Positions 17,724 to 25,213 of a stretch of DNA of 64,000 nucleotides are shown in pieces (the stretch's first letter is position 1; each line of letters begins with the position of its first letter). This DNA is from Acidovorax sp. T1 (GTDB taxonomy: Bacteria > Pseudomonadota > Gammaproteobacteria > Burkholderiales > Burkholderiaceae_C): positions 2,860,001-2,924,000 of the forward strand of contig NZ_CP021648.1 in NCBI RefSeq assembly GCF_002176815.1, read 5' to 3'. The notes beneath the pieces were generated by a model that had not been told where the DNA came from, made no database searches, and was given only the letters and a program-made list of their open reading frames with translations. A program made the translations under genes and the position numbers.

Positions 17724-20068
17724 ACACGCCACACAGCGACAGCACCCACACCAGCCTGGCCCAACTGTTCAGCCAGCCCATCAACGGGTTGCAGGTGCAG
17801 GCCATCGAAATCCCCCTGATCCAGCGCGACTACGCACAAGGCCGCAACAGCCCGCAGGTACAGCAGATTCGCGGACGTTTCATCACCAGCTTGTGCGACG
17901 CTCTAGACAGCCCCGGCGGGATCGACCTGGACTTCGTGTTCGGTGACGTGGTGGTAATAGAGCACGGCACGCAGAAAGTGCCCACGCTGTACCCGCTGGA
18001 CGGCCAGCAGCGCCTGACTACATTATTTTTGCTGCACTGCTATCTGGCCTGGCATACCGGCGAAACCGAAGGGGTTCGTCAGCCTTGGCACGCCTTCAGC
18101 TACGCCACCCGCCCCAGCGCGCGGGCGTTCTGCGAGTTTTTGACTGTATGCCGCCCCAGCATGGCGCAAGGCCCTGTGTCCACATGGCTGAAAGACCAAG
18201 CCAGCTACCTGCCCACCTGGAAGCACGACCCCACCATCCAGGGCATGCTGGTCATGCTGGACGCGTTACATGAGCGGTATTGCCAGGACTCAACGGAAAA
18301 GCTGCGCGCACACTGGCAGCGGCTGACCGACCCGACCCATCCAGCCATCCGCTTTCATCTGCTGCCCATTCAGAGCAAGAGCGAGAACAACACCCTGTAC
18401 GTGAAGATGAACTCACGGGGCAGGCCGTTGACCGATTTCGAGAACTTCAAGGCCGAGCTGGAAGCGCTGATGCGCGACGACCCTGCCATCCCCGCAGAAA
18501 CCAAGCGCACGTTCTCTGACAAGATCGATACGATCTGGGCCGACCTGTTCTGGCACTACCGGGGCGACAACCACCTGATCGACGAAGAGTTCATGCGCTA
18601 CCTGCGTTTTCTGGCCGAAGTGCAGGCTTGGAAGATCGGCAAGAAAGACGTCAATCAGTCCCAAACCGACCGGCAAGCACTGGCCGAGCTGGCCGGATGC
18701 CTGCTAGCCGACATGAACTGGACGGTGCGCGCGCTGGATATCTGGGCCGGTATAGGGCCCGACAGTATCAAACCCTTGTTCGAGCAACTTTTCACCCGCA
18801 CCGAAGGGCCTGCCACGCAGCCTCTGCGCATGTTCAATTTCAGGGATTTCAACGAAAACCGCATCGGCGTGGATCTCTTTCACGCCTGCTGCGAGAGCTA
18901 CGGCAAAAGCCGCCCCTGGAGCTTGCCGCACACCCTGCTGCTCTATGGGGTGCTGCGCGCGCACATGGAATTCGTGCCTTTAGACACCCTGCGCCCGCGC
19001 CTACGCCTGCTGCGCAATCTAATCGAGGCATCGCGTGTTGAGATCCGCACCGACAACATGCCCAGGCTACTGGCCGAGGTGTATGGCATCGTCGTCGGAA
19101 AAACGCTGGCTGAAATCAAAACATTCAACCAAGTACAAGTGCGCAACGAGCAGGACAAGCAAGCCCTCCTAGACATCCATCCCACGTTGCGGGATACCAT
19201 GCACCGGCTGGAAGACCATGTACTGCTGCGTGGCGGATTGACGGCGTTCAACCTTGACCCCGCGCAGAACCCCGCCACCTTTGAAGCCCGCGCCCTGCAG
19301 TTCGCCATCTTGTTTAATCCGCCCCACACGCCTTACAGCTTGGCCAGCGTGGCTCTGCTGGCCAAGCGCAATGATGGCCGGGGCTATATGCGCAGTTCCG
19401 GCCACCGCCTGACCTACCTGGGCGCGCCCAGACAACAGCAAGCAGGGCTATGGGAAGACCACTGGCGCGCTCGGCGCAACGAGCATCCCCACCCCAGTTC
19501 TACCGCGCTATTGGCCCTGCTGGACTGCATGGCGGCAGGGCAGCCGCCGCAATCCGTCGTCGATGCGTTTCTGGACGACCCCCAGACCCCCAAAGACTGG
19601 CGCTACTACCTTGCAAAGTACCCAGCAATGCGCGGCGAACAACTTGAGTTTGCTGGCACCTACGTGGTGTCCCCAGACCCAGGCTATTCCCTGTGCATGC
19701 TCTACACCGACTCTTGCGACAACCGCAGCTACCACCACGACGCCTACCTTCTGGCACTGGCCACGCTCGCGCAAGTAACCCCAGCGAATGACCGTTGGCC
19801 CCGCTCCTTCTACGGCTACGAAGACAAGGCCCGCTACCTGGAGCTACTCGGCAGTCGCATCAAGATACGGTGCGTGGACGCTGGTTGGGAATTCAGCAAC
19901 ATCCCTGAAGACGCCGTGCAGCAGCAGGCGTTCAACGGTGTAGTGCAAAGCCACCCCCGCTATCAAAATCTGCTGTACGCCATACCCCAACACAATGGCA
20001 TCGACACCGAAGACCGGATCGAGCTGGGCGCGCAACTACTGCGGGACCTGATCGCAGTCGGGATGTGA
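17720..20068 (+). CDS. Large DUF262 protein without recognisable HNH domain
   Basis: 782 residues. DUF262 signatures: EIPLIQRDYAQGRN (about 32-45), LYPLDGQQRLTTLFLLH (about 91-107) and VKMNSRGRPLTDFENFKAEL (about 227-246). The remaining 500 residues are not recognised; no His-rich nuclease motif of the HNH kind is seen, though the C-terminus has TYLGAPRQQQ and EYxRRNEHPHPSS-like segments. Overlap of 4 bases with the upstream DUF262 gene implies coupled translation and probably a two-protein complex, with this partner as a sensor or regulatory NTPase. It is the last gene of the operon and is followed by a repeat copy. Confidence 0.88.
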   Translation: MNTPHSDSTHTSLAQLFSQPINGLQVQAIEIPLIQRDYAQGRNSPQVQQIRGRFITSLCDALDSPGGIDLDFVFGDVVVIEHGTQKVPTLYPLDGQQRLTTLFLLHCYLAWHTGETEGVRQPWHAFSYATRPSARAFCEFLTVCRPSMAQGPVSTWLKDQASYLPTWKHDPTIQGMLVMLDALHERYCQDSTEKLRAHWQRLTDPTHPAIRFHLLPIQSKSENNTLYVKMNSRGRPLTDFENFKAELEALMRDDPAIPAETKRTFSDKIDTIWADLFWHYRGDNHLIDEEFMRYLRFLAEVQAWKIGKKDVNQSQTDRQALAELAGCLLADMNWTVRALDIWAGIGPDSIKPLFEQLFTRTEGPATQPLRMFNFRDFNENRIGVDLFHACCESYGKSRPWSLPHTLLLYGVLRAHMEFVPLDTLRPRLRLLRNLIEASRVEIRTDNMPRLLAEVYGIVVGKTLAEIKTFNQVQVRNEQDKQALLDIHPTLRDTMHRLEDHVLLRGGLTAFNLDPAQNPATFEARALQFAILFNPPHTPYSLASVALLAKRNDGRGYMRSSGHRLTYLGAPRQQQAGLWEDHWRARRNEHPHPSSTALLALLDCMAAGQPPQSVVDAFLDDPQTPKDWRYYLAKYPAMRGEQLEFAGTYVVSPDPGYSLCMLYTDSCDNRSYHHDAYLLALATLAQVTPANDRWPRSFYGYEDKARYLELLGSRIKIRCVDAGWEFSNIPEDAVQQQAFNGVVQSHPRYQNLLYAIPQHNGIDTEDRIELGAQLLRDLIAVGM

Positions 20069-20086
20069 ATCTGAGCACATAGTTAC

Positions 20087-20130
20087 CAAAATAATAGCTA
20101 TCAGCGCTCGCCCATCATGGGCTAGCAACC
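20087..20130. repeat. AGCGCTT-type intergenic palindrome, copy 4 (diverged)
   Basis: AAAATAATAGCTATCAGCGC, TCGCCCATCATGG, GCTAGCAACC. Lies between the convergent DUF262 gene and tusA-like gene. Confidence 0.65.
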
Positions 20131-20147
20131 GGTTTAGCTTGCAACGC

Positions 20148-20381
20148 TTAGCGCCGCCGCAGAATGTGGATGTATTCCTCGCCCACCGTCTGCTGCTCCA
20201 CCAGCTCATTGCCCGTCTGCTTGGCAAACGCCTGAAAGTCCCGCAGAGACCCGCCATCGGTGGCCACCACCTTCAGCAACTGGCCGCTGGCCATGTCTGA
20301 CAGCGCCTTCTTGGCCTTGAGGATGGGCAGGGGGCAGTTAAGGCCCCGGGTGTCGATTTCTTTGTGAACGTCCATGGTCAT
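20148..20381 (-). CDS. TusA/SirA-family sulfur carrier protein
   Basis: 77 residues. TusA-like proteins carry persulfide sulfur on a conserved Cys for tRNA thiolation, molybdenum cofactor or other sulfur transfers. Seen: DTRGLNCPLPILKAKKAL with the catalytic Cys in the CPLP motif, followed by LKVVATDGGSLRDFQAFAKQTG and a C-terminal beta strand, matching family length. The ATG at 20381 overlaps the NUDIX stop in TGATG; an ATG six bases further in is an alternative. The overlap suggests translational coupling to the NUDIX gene. Which sulfur pathway it serves cannot be told; cysM lies further upstream on the same strand. Confidence 0.92.
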   Translation of the reverse strand: MTMDVHKEIDTRGLNCPLPILKAKKALSDMASGQLLKVVATDGGSLRDFQAFAKQTGNELVEQQTVGEEYIHILRRR

Positions 20382-20965
20382 CAATCCTTAGGCGGCGTCG
20401 CGACCGGGGCTTGGTCATCCAGCCCGCGGCGGCGCTCTGCATTTTCTTCGGCGGTAAAAAACACCGGCTCATGACCCCTGGTGCGCAGCCAGTCGGCCAG
20501 CGCATAGCCGGTGCCCGCAGGCCAGCACTTGAGGTCTGCCAGATCGTACAGCCGGTAGTCCACCAGCTCGGGCGACAACTGAACCTGCCCCGTGGCCACC
20601 ACATGGTAGGCAATGATGATCTGGTTCATGCGCAGGAACTCATACGCGCCCACCAGGGTGGTGGACTGCACGTCGAGGTTGGTTTCCTCCTTCACCTCGC
20701 GCGCAATGCCCTCCTGCGGCGACTCGCCCGCCTCCATGAAGCCGGTGATCAGCGCAAACATCTTGCCCGGCCAGGCCGCATTGCGGGCCAGCAGCACCTT
20801 GCCGCCCACCTCCACAATCGCCGCCAGCACGGGCGTGGGGTTGTTCCAGTGCGTCCAGCCGCAGGCGGGGCAACGCAACCGCTCTTTGTCACCGCCGTCT
20901 TCGGCCAGGGTGATGGGTTGCAGGGCGGTGCCGCAGTGCGCGCAGTGGCGGGTTTCGTAGTTCAT
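20381..20965 (-). CDS. NUDIX hydrolase with N-terminal zinc ribbon
   Basis: 194 residues. Hydrolyses a nucleoside diphosphate linked to another group; the substrate is not predictable. Zinc-ribbon cysteines: CAHC at 8-11 and CPAC at about 33-36 (so a four-Cys ribbon as in NudC-like proteins). NUDIX box: GFMEAGESPQEGIAREVKEE (about 74-93) with the REVKEE metal-binding glutamates. The C-terminal tail is polar. The upstream repeat (copy 5) begins 6 bases from the start codon, so the leader of this gene is repeat sequence. Operon with the tusA-like gene. Confidence 0.92.
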   Translation of the reverse strand: MNYETRHCAHCGTALQPITLAEDGGDKERLRCPACGWTHWNNPTPVLAAIVEVGGKVLLARNAAWPGKMFALITGFMEAGESPQEGIAREVKEETNLDVQSTTLVGAYEFLRMNQIIIAYHVVATGQVQLSPELVDYRLYDLADLKCWPAGTGYALADWLRTRGHEPVFFTAEENAERRRGLDDQAPVATPPKD

Positions 20966-20970
20966 ATACT

Positions 20971-21025
20971 ATTATTATGATAGCTGCTAGCGCTTAATAT
21001 ATAAGGGCTAGAGGCCAATTTCATC
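20971..21025. repeat. AGCGCTT-type intergenic palindrome, copy 5
   Basis: ATTATTATGATAGCTGCTAG, CGCTTAATATATAAGGGCTAG and AGGCCAATTTCATC. Fills most of the gap between the cysM 3' end and the NUDIX start. Confidence 0.82.
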
Positions 21026-21057
21026 AAAATATTGACGCCAACGATGGCTTGAGCGCC

Positions 21058-21960
21058 TCACGCAGGAAACACGCCGGTAGAGAGATAGCGGTCTCCCCGG
21101 TCGCACACGATGAACGCAATGGTGGCATTGCTCTCGCGCTGCGCGATCTGCTGCGCCACCCAGCAGGCGCCCGCCGCCGAAATGCCCGCAAAAATGCCTT
21201 CTTCGCGCGCCAGGCGGCGGCACATTTCTTCGGCGTCGTCCTGGCTCACATAAACCAGCTCATCGACCGCCGAGGCGTCGTAAATTTTGGGCAGATATTC
21301 CTGCGGCCACTTGCGGATGCCCGGAATGCGCGAGCCCTCTTGCGGCTGCGCCCCAATGATCTGGATGGCGGGGTTTTTTTCTTTCAAAAAGCGCGACACC
21401 CCCGTGATGGTGCCCGTGGTGCCCATGGCGCTGACAAAGTGGGTAATGCGCCCACCCGTTTGCTCCCACAGCTCGGGGCCGGTGGTTTCATAGTGGATGC
21501 GCGGGTTGTCGGCATTGCCAAACTGGTCCAGCACCTTGCCCTCGCCGCGCTTTTGCATGGCCTCGGCCAGATCGCGGGCGTGCTCCATGCCACCACTCTT
21601 GGGCGTCAGCACCAGCTCGGCACCAAAGGCCTTCATGGTCTGCGCCCGCTCAATCGACAGGTCTTCGGGCATCACCAGCACCATGCGATAGCCCTTGATG
21701 GCCGCCGCCATGGCCAGCGCAATGCCCGTGTTGCCCGACGTGGCCTCGATCAGCGTGTCGCCCGGGCGAATCTCGCCGCGCTCCTCGGCACGGCGAATCA
21801 TCGACAGCGCGGGCCGGTCTTTCACCGAGCCCGCAGGGTTGTTGCCCTCCAGCTTGCCCAGCACCACGTTGCCACGCTCGGCATGGCCTTGCGCCCCAAT
21901 GCGCTGCAGCGCCACCAGCGGCGTGTTGCCCACCGCATCTTCAATCGTCGGATATTTCAT
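21058..21960 (-). CDS. cysM: Cysteine synthase B
   Basis: 300 residues; PLP-dependent O-acetylserine sulfhydrylase that can use thiosulfate. Seen: TIEDAVGNTPLVALQR, the PLP lysine in NPAGSVKDRPAL (about 46-57), TSGNTGIALA (about 74-83), and GTTGTITGVSRFLKE. CysM features such as VGNTPLVxLQR, the RIPGIRKWPQEYLPKIYD segment and short C-terminus (CDRGDRYLSTGVFPA) favour CysM over CysK. Start 21960 gives MKYPTIEDAVGNTPL; the longer frame would run across the tRNA gene on the other strand. Divergent from tRNA-Leu. Confidence 0.95.
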   Translation of the reverse strand: MKYPTIEDAVGNTPLVALQRIGAQGHAERGNVVLGKLEGNNPAGSVKDRPALSMIRRAEERGEIRPGDTLIEATSGNTGIALAMAAAIKGYRMVLVMPEDLSIERAQTMKAFGAELVLTPKSGGMEHARDLAEAMQKRGEGKVLDQFGNADNPRIHYETTGPELWEQTGGRITHFVSAMGTTGTITGVSRFLKEKNPAIQIIGAQPQEGSRIPGIRKWPQEYLPKIYDASAVDELVYVSQDDAEEMCRRLAREEGIFAGISAAGACWVAQQIAQRESNATIAFIVCDRGDRYLSTGVFPA

Positions 21961-22001
21961 GCGCCCTACTGTGCCATAATTTGCGTCTTCACAAATTACC
22001 C

Positions 22002-22086
22002 GCCCGGGTGGTGAAATTGGTAGACGCAGGGGACTCAAAATCCCCCGCCGCAAGGCGTGCCGGTTCGATTCCGGCCCCGGGCACCA
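22002..22086 (+). tRNA. tRNA-Leu (anticodon CAA)
   Basis: 85 bases including encoded CCA. Acceptor GCCCGGG pairs with CCCGGGC before ACCA; D-arm GGTGAAATTGGTAGAC; anticodon stem GGGGA / TCCCC around loop CTCAAAA, giving anticodon CAA; long class II variable arm GCCGCAAGGCG; T-loop GGTTCGATTCC. The long variable arm and the anticodon identify leucine, reading UUG codons. Confidence 0.97.
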
Positions 22087-22091
22087 CAGAC

Positions 22092-22133
22092 AAGGCCGGT
22101 AGCTTCCATTAGCTACCGGCCTTTTTCTTTTTC
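22092..22133 (+). terminator. Terminator after tRNA-Leu
   Basis: Stem AAGGCCGGTAGCT / AGCTACCGGCCTT with loop TCCATT and a T-rich tail, 6 bases after the tRNA end. Confidence 0.88.
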
Positions 22134-22269
22134 CCTATGGCAAGCGGCTTTGACTAGTGCGCAGACGTGCGCCGAAATGTGCCGGAATCCGCGGATACGT
22201 GGGGGTACATTTGGGGGCACATGCCCGAAAAGCGGGGGCATCTGGTGGCACCCAGGCGCCACGGTGAGG
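22134..22269. other. Non-coding stretch downstream of tRNA-Leu, possible integration scar
   Basis: No gene seen. Contains two similar G-rich phrases, GGGGGTACATTTGGGGGCAC and GGGGGCATCTGGTGGCACC. Such phrases are common beside integrases that target tRNA genes, but no integrase coding remnant or direct repeat of the tRNA 3' end was found. Confidence 0.3.
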
Positions 22270-22488
22270 TCAGTTGCCCTGGCGCCGGATCAACTGCCGC
22301 CCCTGGGGGGTGATGGCCATTTCACCGCCCGCCTTCTTGCTGATGAGCCCCCACTCCAGCAGCCGCCCAGACAGGTGCTCTTTGAGCGCGCCGTCCTGGG
22401 TGATGACCTCACCCATCTCCAGCCGTTTGAGAACATCGATCTCGTCCACCGTAGGGTCGAAATGCGCTGCGTGGTAGGTGTTCGTCAT
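22270..22488 (-). CDS. Small conserved-type hypothetical protein
   Basis: 72 residues, family not recognised. Reads MTNTYHAAHFDPTVDE, then IDVLKRLEMGEVITQDGAL, a second helix ending LLEWGLISKKAG, and a strand-turn EMAITPQGRQLIRRQG. The pattern helix-helix-hairpin with a wing-like MAITPQGRQ resembles a small winged helix, so it could bind DNA; this is inference. A good ribosome site (GGAGATC) precedes the ATG at 22488. The frame remains open upstream but the additional residues look like intergenic sequence. Confidence 0.7.
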   Translation of the reverse strand: MTNTYHAAHFDPTVDEIDVLKRLEMGEVITQDGALKEHLSGRLLEWGLISKKAGGEMAITPQGRQLIRRQGN

Positions 22489-22643
22489 GGTTGATCTCCG
22501 GGTAGCCGTTGTGCATGCAACTGACGCCGCCAGATTAGACCGATGGCCTGCGCAACGCAAGCGCAGCCCACCAGAACCTGGCCCTGCCCATTGCACGGAC
22601 GCATGGACGTGCGTGCGGCCGCTGCGGGCCGGGGCAGCGCGCT

Positions 22644-23582
22644 TCAGGGTGCGGGCAAATCCCCCTTCGCCATGCCCAGCAGCCACTGCGCAAACGCCGC
22701 CAGCACCGGGGGCTGGGCCTGCGCGGGGCTGATGAGGTAGTAGGCACGCTCGCCACGCAGCGGGCGTGCGCAGGCCACCACCAGCTCGCCACTGGCCAGT
22801 TCAGCCTCGATGAGCAAGGGCGGGATCAGCGCCACGCCCATGCCATGCGTGGCGGCCACGGCCAGCATCGAGAACAGCTCGTAGCGCGGGCCATCCAGCG
22901 CGTGCGGCGCATTCACACCCATGGCATCAAACCACTGGCGCCAGCCGTAGGGGCGGGTGCTTTGCTGCAAAAGGGGCAGCCCGGCCAGCGCCTCGGCCGA
23001 CACGGGCTGGTGGGCCCGGCCCCGGCCACGCGGCGCGGCGGATTCGAGCAGGCGTGGGCTGCACACGGGCACCACGTCTTCGTGCATCAGCAACTGCGCC
23101 TGCACGCCCGGCCAGTGGGCCACCTGCTCGGGCGTGCCGGCATACAGCGCGGCGTCGAAAGTGGTGTCGGCAAACAGAAAGGGCCGCGTCTGGGTTTCGA
23201 TGTGCACCACGATGTCCGGGTGCTGCTGCGCCAGTTGCGGCAGGCGCGGGATGAGCCAGCGCGTGGCAAACGTGGGCACCGCCGCCAGCGTGAGCGTGCC
23301 GCCCTCGCCCTGGTGGGCCATCACATCGAGCGTGTCGCGCTCCAGCCCCTGCAGCCAGCGCGCCACCTGGCGGCCGTAGTGCGCGCCGGCGGGCGTCAGC
23401 ACCACGCCGTGGCGCGTGCGGCGAAACAGCTGCACGCCCAAAAATTCTTCCAGCGCCTGGATCTGGCGCGACACCGCGCTTTGCGTGAGCGAGAGCTCTT
23501 GCGCGGCGCGCGTGTAGCTCTCGTGCCGGGCGGCGACTTCAAAACAGGCCAGGGCCTGGGTCGATGGAATATTGCGGCGCAT
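22644..23582 (-). CDS. LysR-family regulator of the glutarate cluster
   Basis: 312 residues. N-terminal winged helix with STQALACFEVAARHESYTRAA and SLTQSAVSRQIQALEEFLGV (about 8-53), then a periplasmic-binding-like effector domain (about 95-300: PTFATRWLIPRLPQLAQQHP; VCSPRLLES). The wHTH resembles the GcvA-like branch. It is divergent from gcdH with a 218-base gap, the usual arrangement of a LysR regulator and its target, so it probably responds to glutarate or glutaryl-CoA. Start at 23582 gives MRRNIPSTQALACFE; the frame is open further upstream. Confidence 0.88.
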   Translation of the reverse strand: MRRNIPSTQALACFEVAARHESYTRAAQELSLTQSAVSRQIQALEEFLGVQLFRRTRHGVVLTPAGAHYGRQVARWLQGLERDTLDVMAHQGEGGTLTLAAVPTFATRWLIPRLPQLAQQHPDIVVHIETQTRPFLFADTTFDAALYAGTPEQVAHWPGVQAQLLMHEDVVPVCSPRLLESAAPRGRGRAHQPVSAEALAGLPLLQQSTRPYGWRQWFDAMGVNAPHALDGPRYELFSMLAVAATHGMGVALIPPLLIEAELASGELVVACARPLRGERAYYLISPAQAQPPVLAAFAQWLLGMAKGDLPAP

Positions 23583-23680
23583 GCTTGACTCGAACTCGTT
23601 AACGGCTCTCCACCCCAGGAAAGCCCATGCAACAAGTATTCCATACATGCCAAAAACGCATTTCTGGATGAAAAGAAGTC

Positions 23681-23704
23681 GCTTGCAGGCCTTGCGTGGC
23701 AAGC
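23681..23704. promoter_or_regulatory. Possible LysR operator in the gcdR-gcdH gap
   Basis: Inverted repeat GCTTGC ... GCAAGC separated by 12 bases (GCTTGCAGGCCTTGC then GTGGCAAGC), about 97 bases before the gcdH start. Position and symmetry suit a LysR site, but it lacks a clear T-N11-A consensus and is only a candidate. Confidence 0.3.
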
Positions 23705-23800
23705 CTACGATGCCCCCTCACGCAACAACGCCATGCGCAACCCGCATGACGCCAGGCGCCGCTTCATTGATTCCTTGATCTACCGACCGGAGACACCACC

Positions 23801-25006
23801 ATGGCCCACGCCGCTTTCCAATGGGATGACCCTTTCCTGCTCGACCAGCAACTCACCGACGACGAGCGCGCCATCCGCGACGCCGCCGCCGCCTATTGCC
23901 AGGACAAGCTGGCCCCCCGCGTGCTCGAAGCCTTCCGCCACGAGAAGATGGACACCACCATCTTCCGCGAGATGGGCGAGCTGGGCCTGCTGGGCCCCAC
24001 CATCCCCACACAGTACGGCGGCGCCGGCCTGAACTACGTTAGCTATGGCCTGGTGGCGCGCGAAATCGAGCGCGTGGACTCGGGCTACCGCTCCATGGCC
24101 AGCGTGCAAAGCTCGCTGGTGATGGTGCCGATCAACGAATTCGGCACCGAAGCGCAAAAGCAGAAATACCTGCCCAAGCTGGCCACGGGCGAATTCATCG
24201 GCTGCTTCGGCCTGACCGAGCCCGACCACGGCTCCGACCCCGGCAGCATGGCCACGCGCGCCTACAAGACGGCCGGCGGCTACAAGCTCAAGGGCAGCAA
24301 GATGTGGATCACCAACAGCCCCGTGGCCGACGTGTTCGTGGTCTGGGCCAAAGAGGTGAGCGAAGGCGGCGATGGCAAGGATGTGGTCGGCCCCATCCGC
24401 GGCTTCATTCTGGAAAAGGGCATGAAGGGCCTCACGGCACCCGCCATCCACGGCAAGGTGGGACTGCGCGCCTCGGTCACCGGCGAGATCGTGATGGACG
24501 ACGTGTTCGTGCCCGAAGAAAACGCCTTTCCTGAAGTGCAGGGCCTGAAGGGCCCCTTCACCTGCCTGAACAGCGCGCGCTTCGGCATCGCCTGGGGCGC
24601 CCTGGGTGCGGCCGAGTTCTGCTGGCACACCGCGCGCCAGTACACGCTGGACCGCAAGCAGTTTGGCCGGCCCCTCGCCGCCAACCAGCTCATCCAGAAA
24701 AAGCTGGCCGACATGCAGACCGAAATCACCCTGGGCCTGCAAGCCGCGCTGCGCGTGGGCCGCATGAAGGACGAGCACCAGAACGTGGTCGAAATCACCT
24801 CGCTGATCAAGCGCAACAACTGCGGCAAGTCGCTGGACATTGCCCGCATGGCGCGCGACATGATGGGCGGCAACGGCATCAGCGACGAGTTCGGCGTGGC
24901 CCGCCACCTGGTGAACCTGGAAGTGGTCAACACCTACGAAGGCACGCACGATGTGCACGCGCTGATTCTGGGCCGCGCGCAGACGGGCATTGCGGCATTT
25001 GCGTGA
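23801..25006 (+). CDS. gcdH: Glutaryl-CoA dehydrogenase
   Basis: 401 residues. FAD enzyme that oxidises and decarboxylates glutaryl-CoA to crotonyl-CoA in lysine/tryptophan/glutarate breakdown. Seen: acyl-CoA dehydrogenase fold with [16 protein letters not shown] (about 146-161), [59 protein letters not shown] and the catalytic Glu in [18 protein letters not shown] (about 378-395). The [10 protein letters not shown] and YEGTHD variants are typical of GcdH. GGAGAC ribosome site precedes the start. Divergent from the LysR gene and followed by a CoA transferase. Confidence 0.95.
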   Translation: MAHAAFQWDDPFLLDQQLTDDERAIRDAAAAYCQDKLAPRVLEAFRHEKMDTTIFREMGELGLLGPTIPTQYGGAGLNYVSYGLVAREIERVDSGYRSMASVQSSLVMVPINEFGTEAQKQKYLPKLATGEFIGCFGLTEPDHGSDPGSMATRAYKTAGGYKLKGSKMWITNSPVADVFVVWAKEVSEGGDGKDVVGPIRGFILEKGMKGLTAPAIHGKVGLRASVTGEIVMDDVFVPEENAFPEVQGLKGPFTCLNSARFGIAWGALGAAEFCWHTARQYTLDRKQFGRPLAANQLIQKKLADMQTEITLGLQAALRVGRMKDEHQNVVEITSLIKRNNCGKSLDIARMARDMMGGNGISDEFGVARHLVNLEVVNTYEGTHDVHALILGRAQTGIAAFA

Positions 25007-25008
25007 CA

Positions 25009-25112
25009 TCCCCCTGAGGCGCTACGCGCCTTCCCCCTTCTCTCGGCTTCGCCGGGAAGGGGGACGACGCCCTCGCTGCGGGGCGGCCCTTGCTCGGCGT
25101 CCCTGGCCTGGA
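25009..25112. repeat. GC-rich dispersed intergenic repeat, copy 2
   Basis: CCCCCTGAGGCGCTACGCGC, CTTCCCCCTTCTCTC, GGAAGGGGGACG and GGGGCGGCCCTTGCTCGG, the same blocks in the same order as at 1507-1625. Begins within 3 bases of the gcdH stop. Confidence 0.85.
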
Positions 25113-25152
25113 GACACGCCCAACTCATCCCTCATGCCCATCCCATACGTTT

Positions 25153-25205
25153 AGGCTGCTAGCGCTTGATATACAAGCGCTAGTAGCTATGAATTTAATA
25201 GCAAC
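25153..25205. repeat. AGCGCTT-type intergenic palindrome, copy 6
   Basis: GGCTGCTAGCGCTTGATATA, CAAGCGCTAGTAGCTATG and AATTTAATAGCAAC. Ends 9 bases before the CoA-transferase start, forming its leader. Confidence 0.9.
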
Positions 25206-25213
25206 CCAACTTC

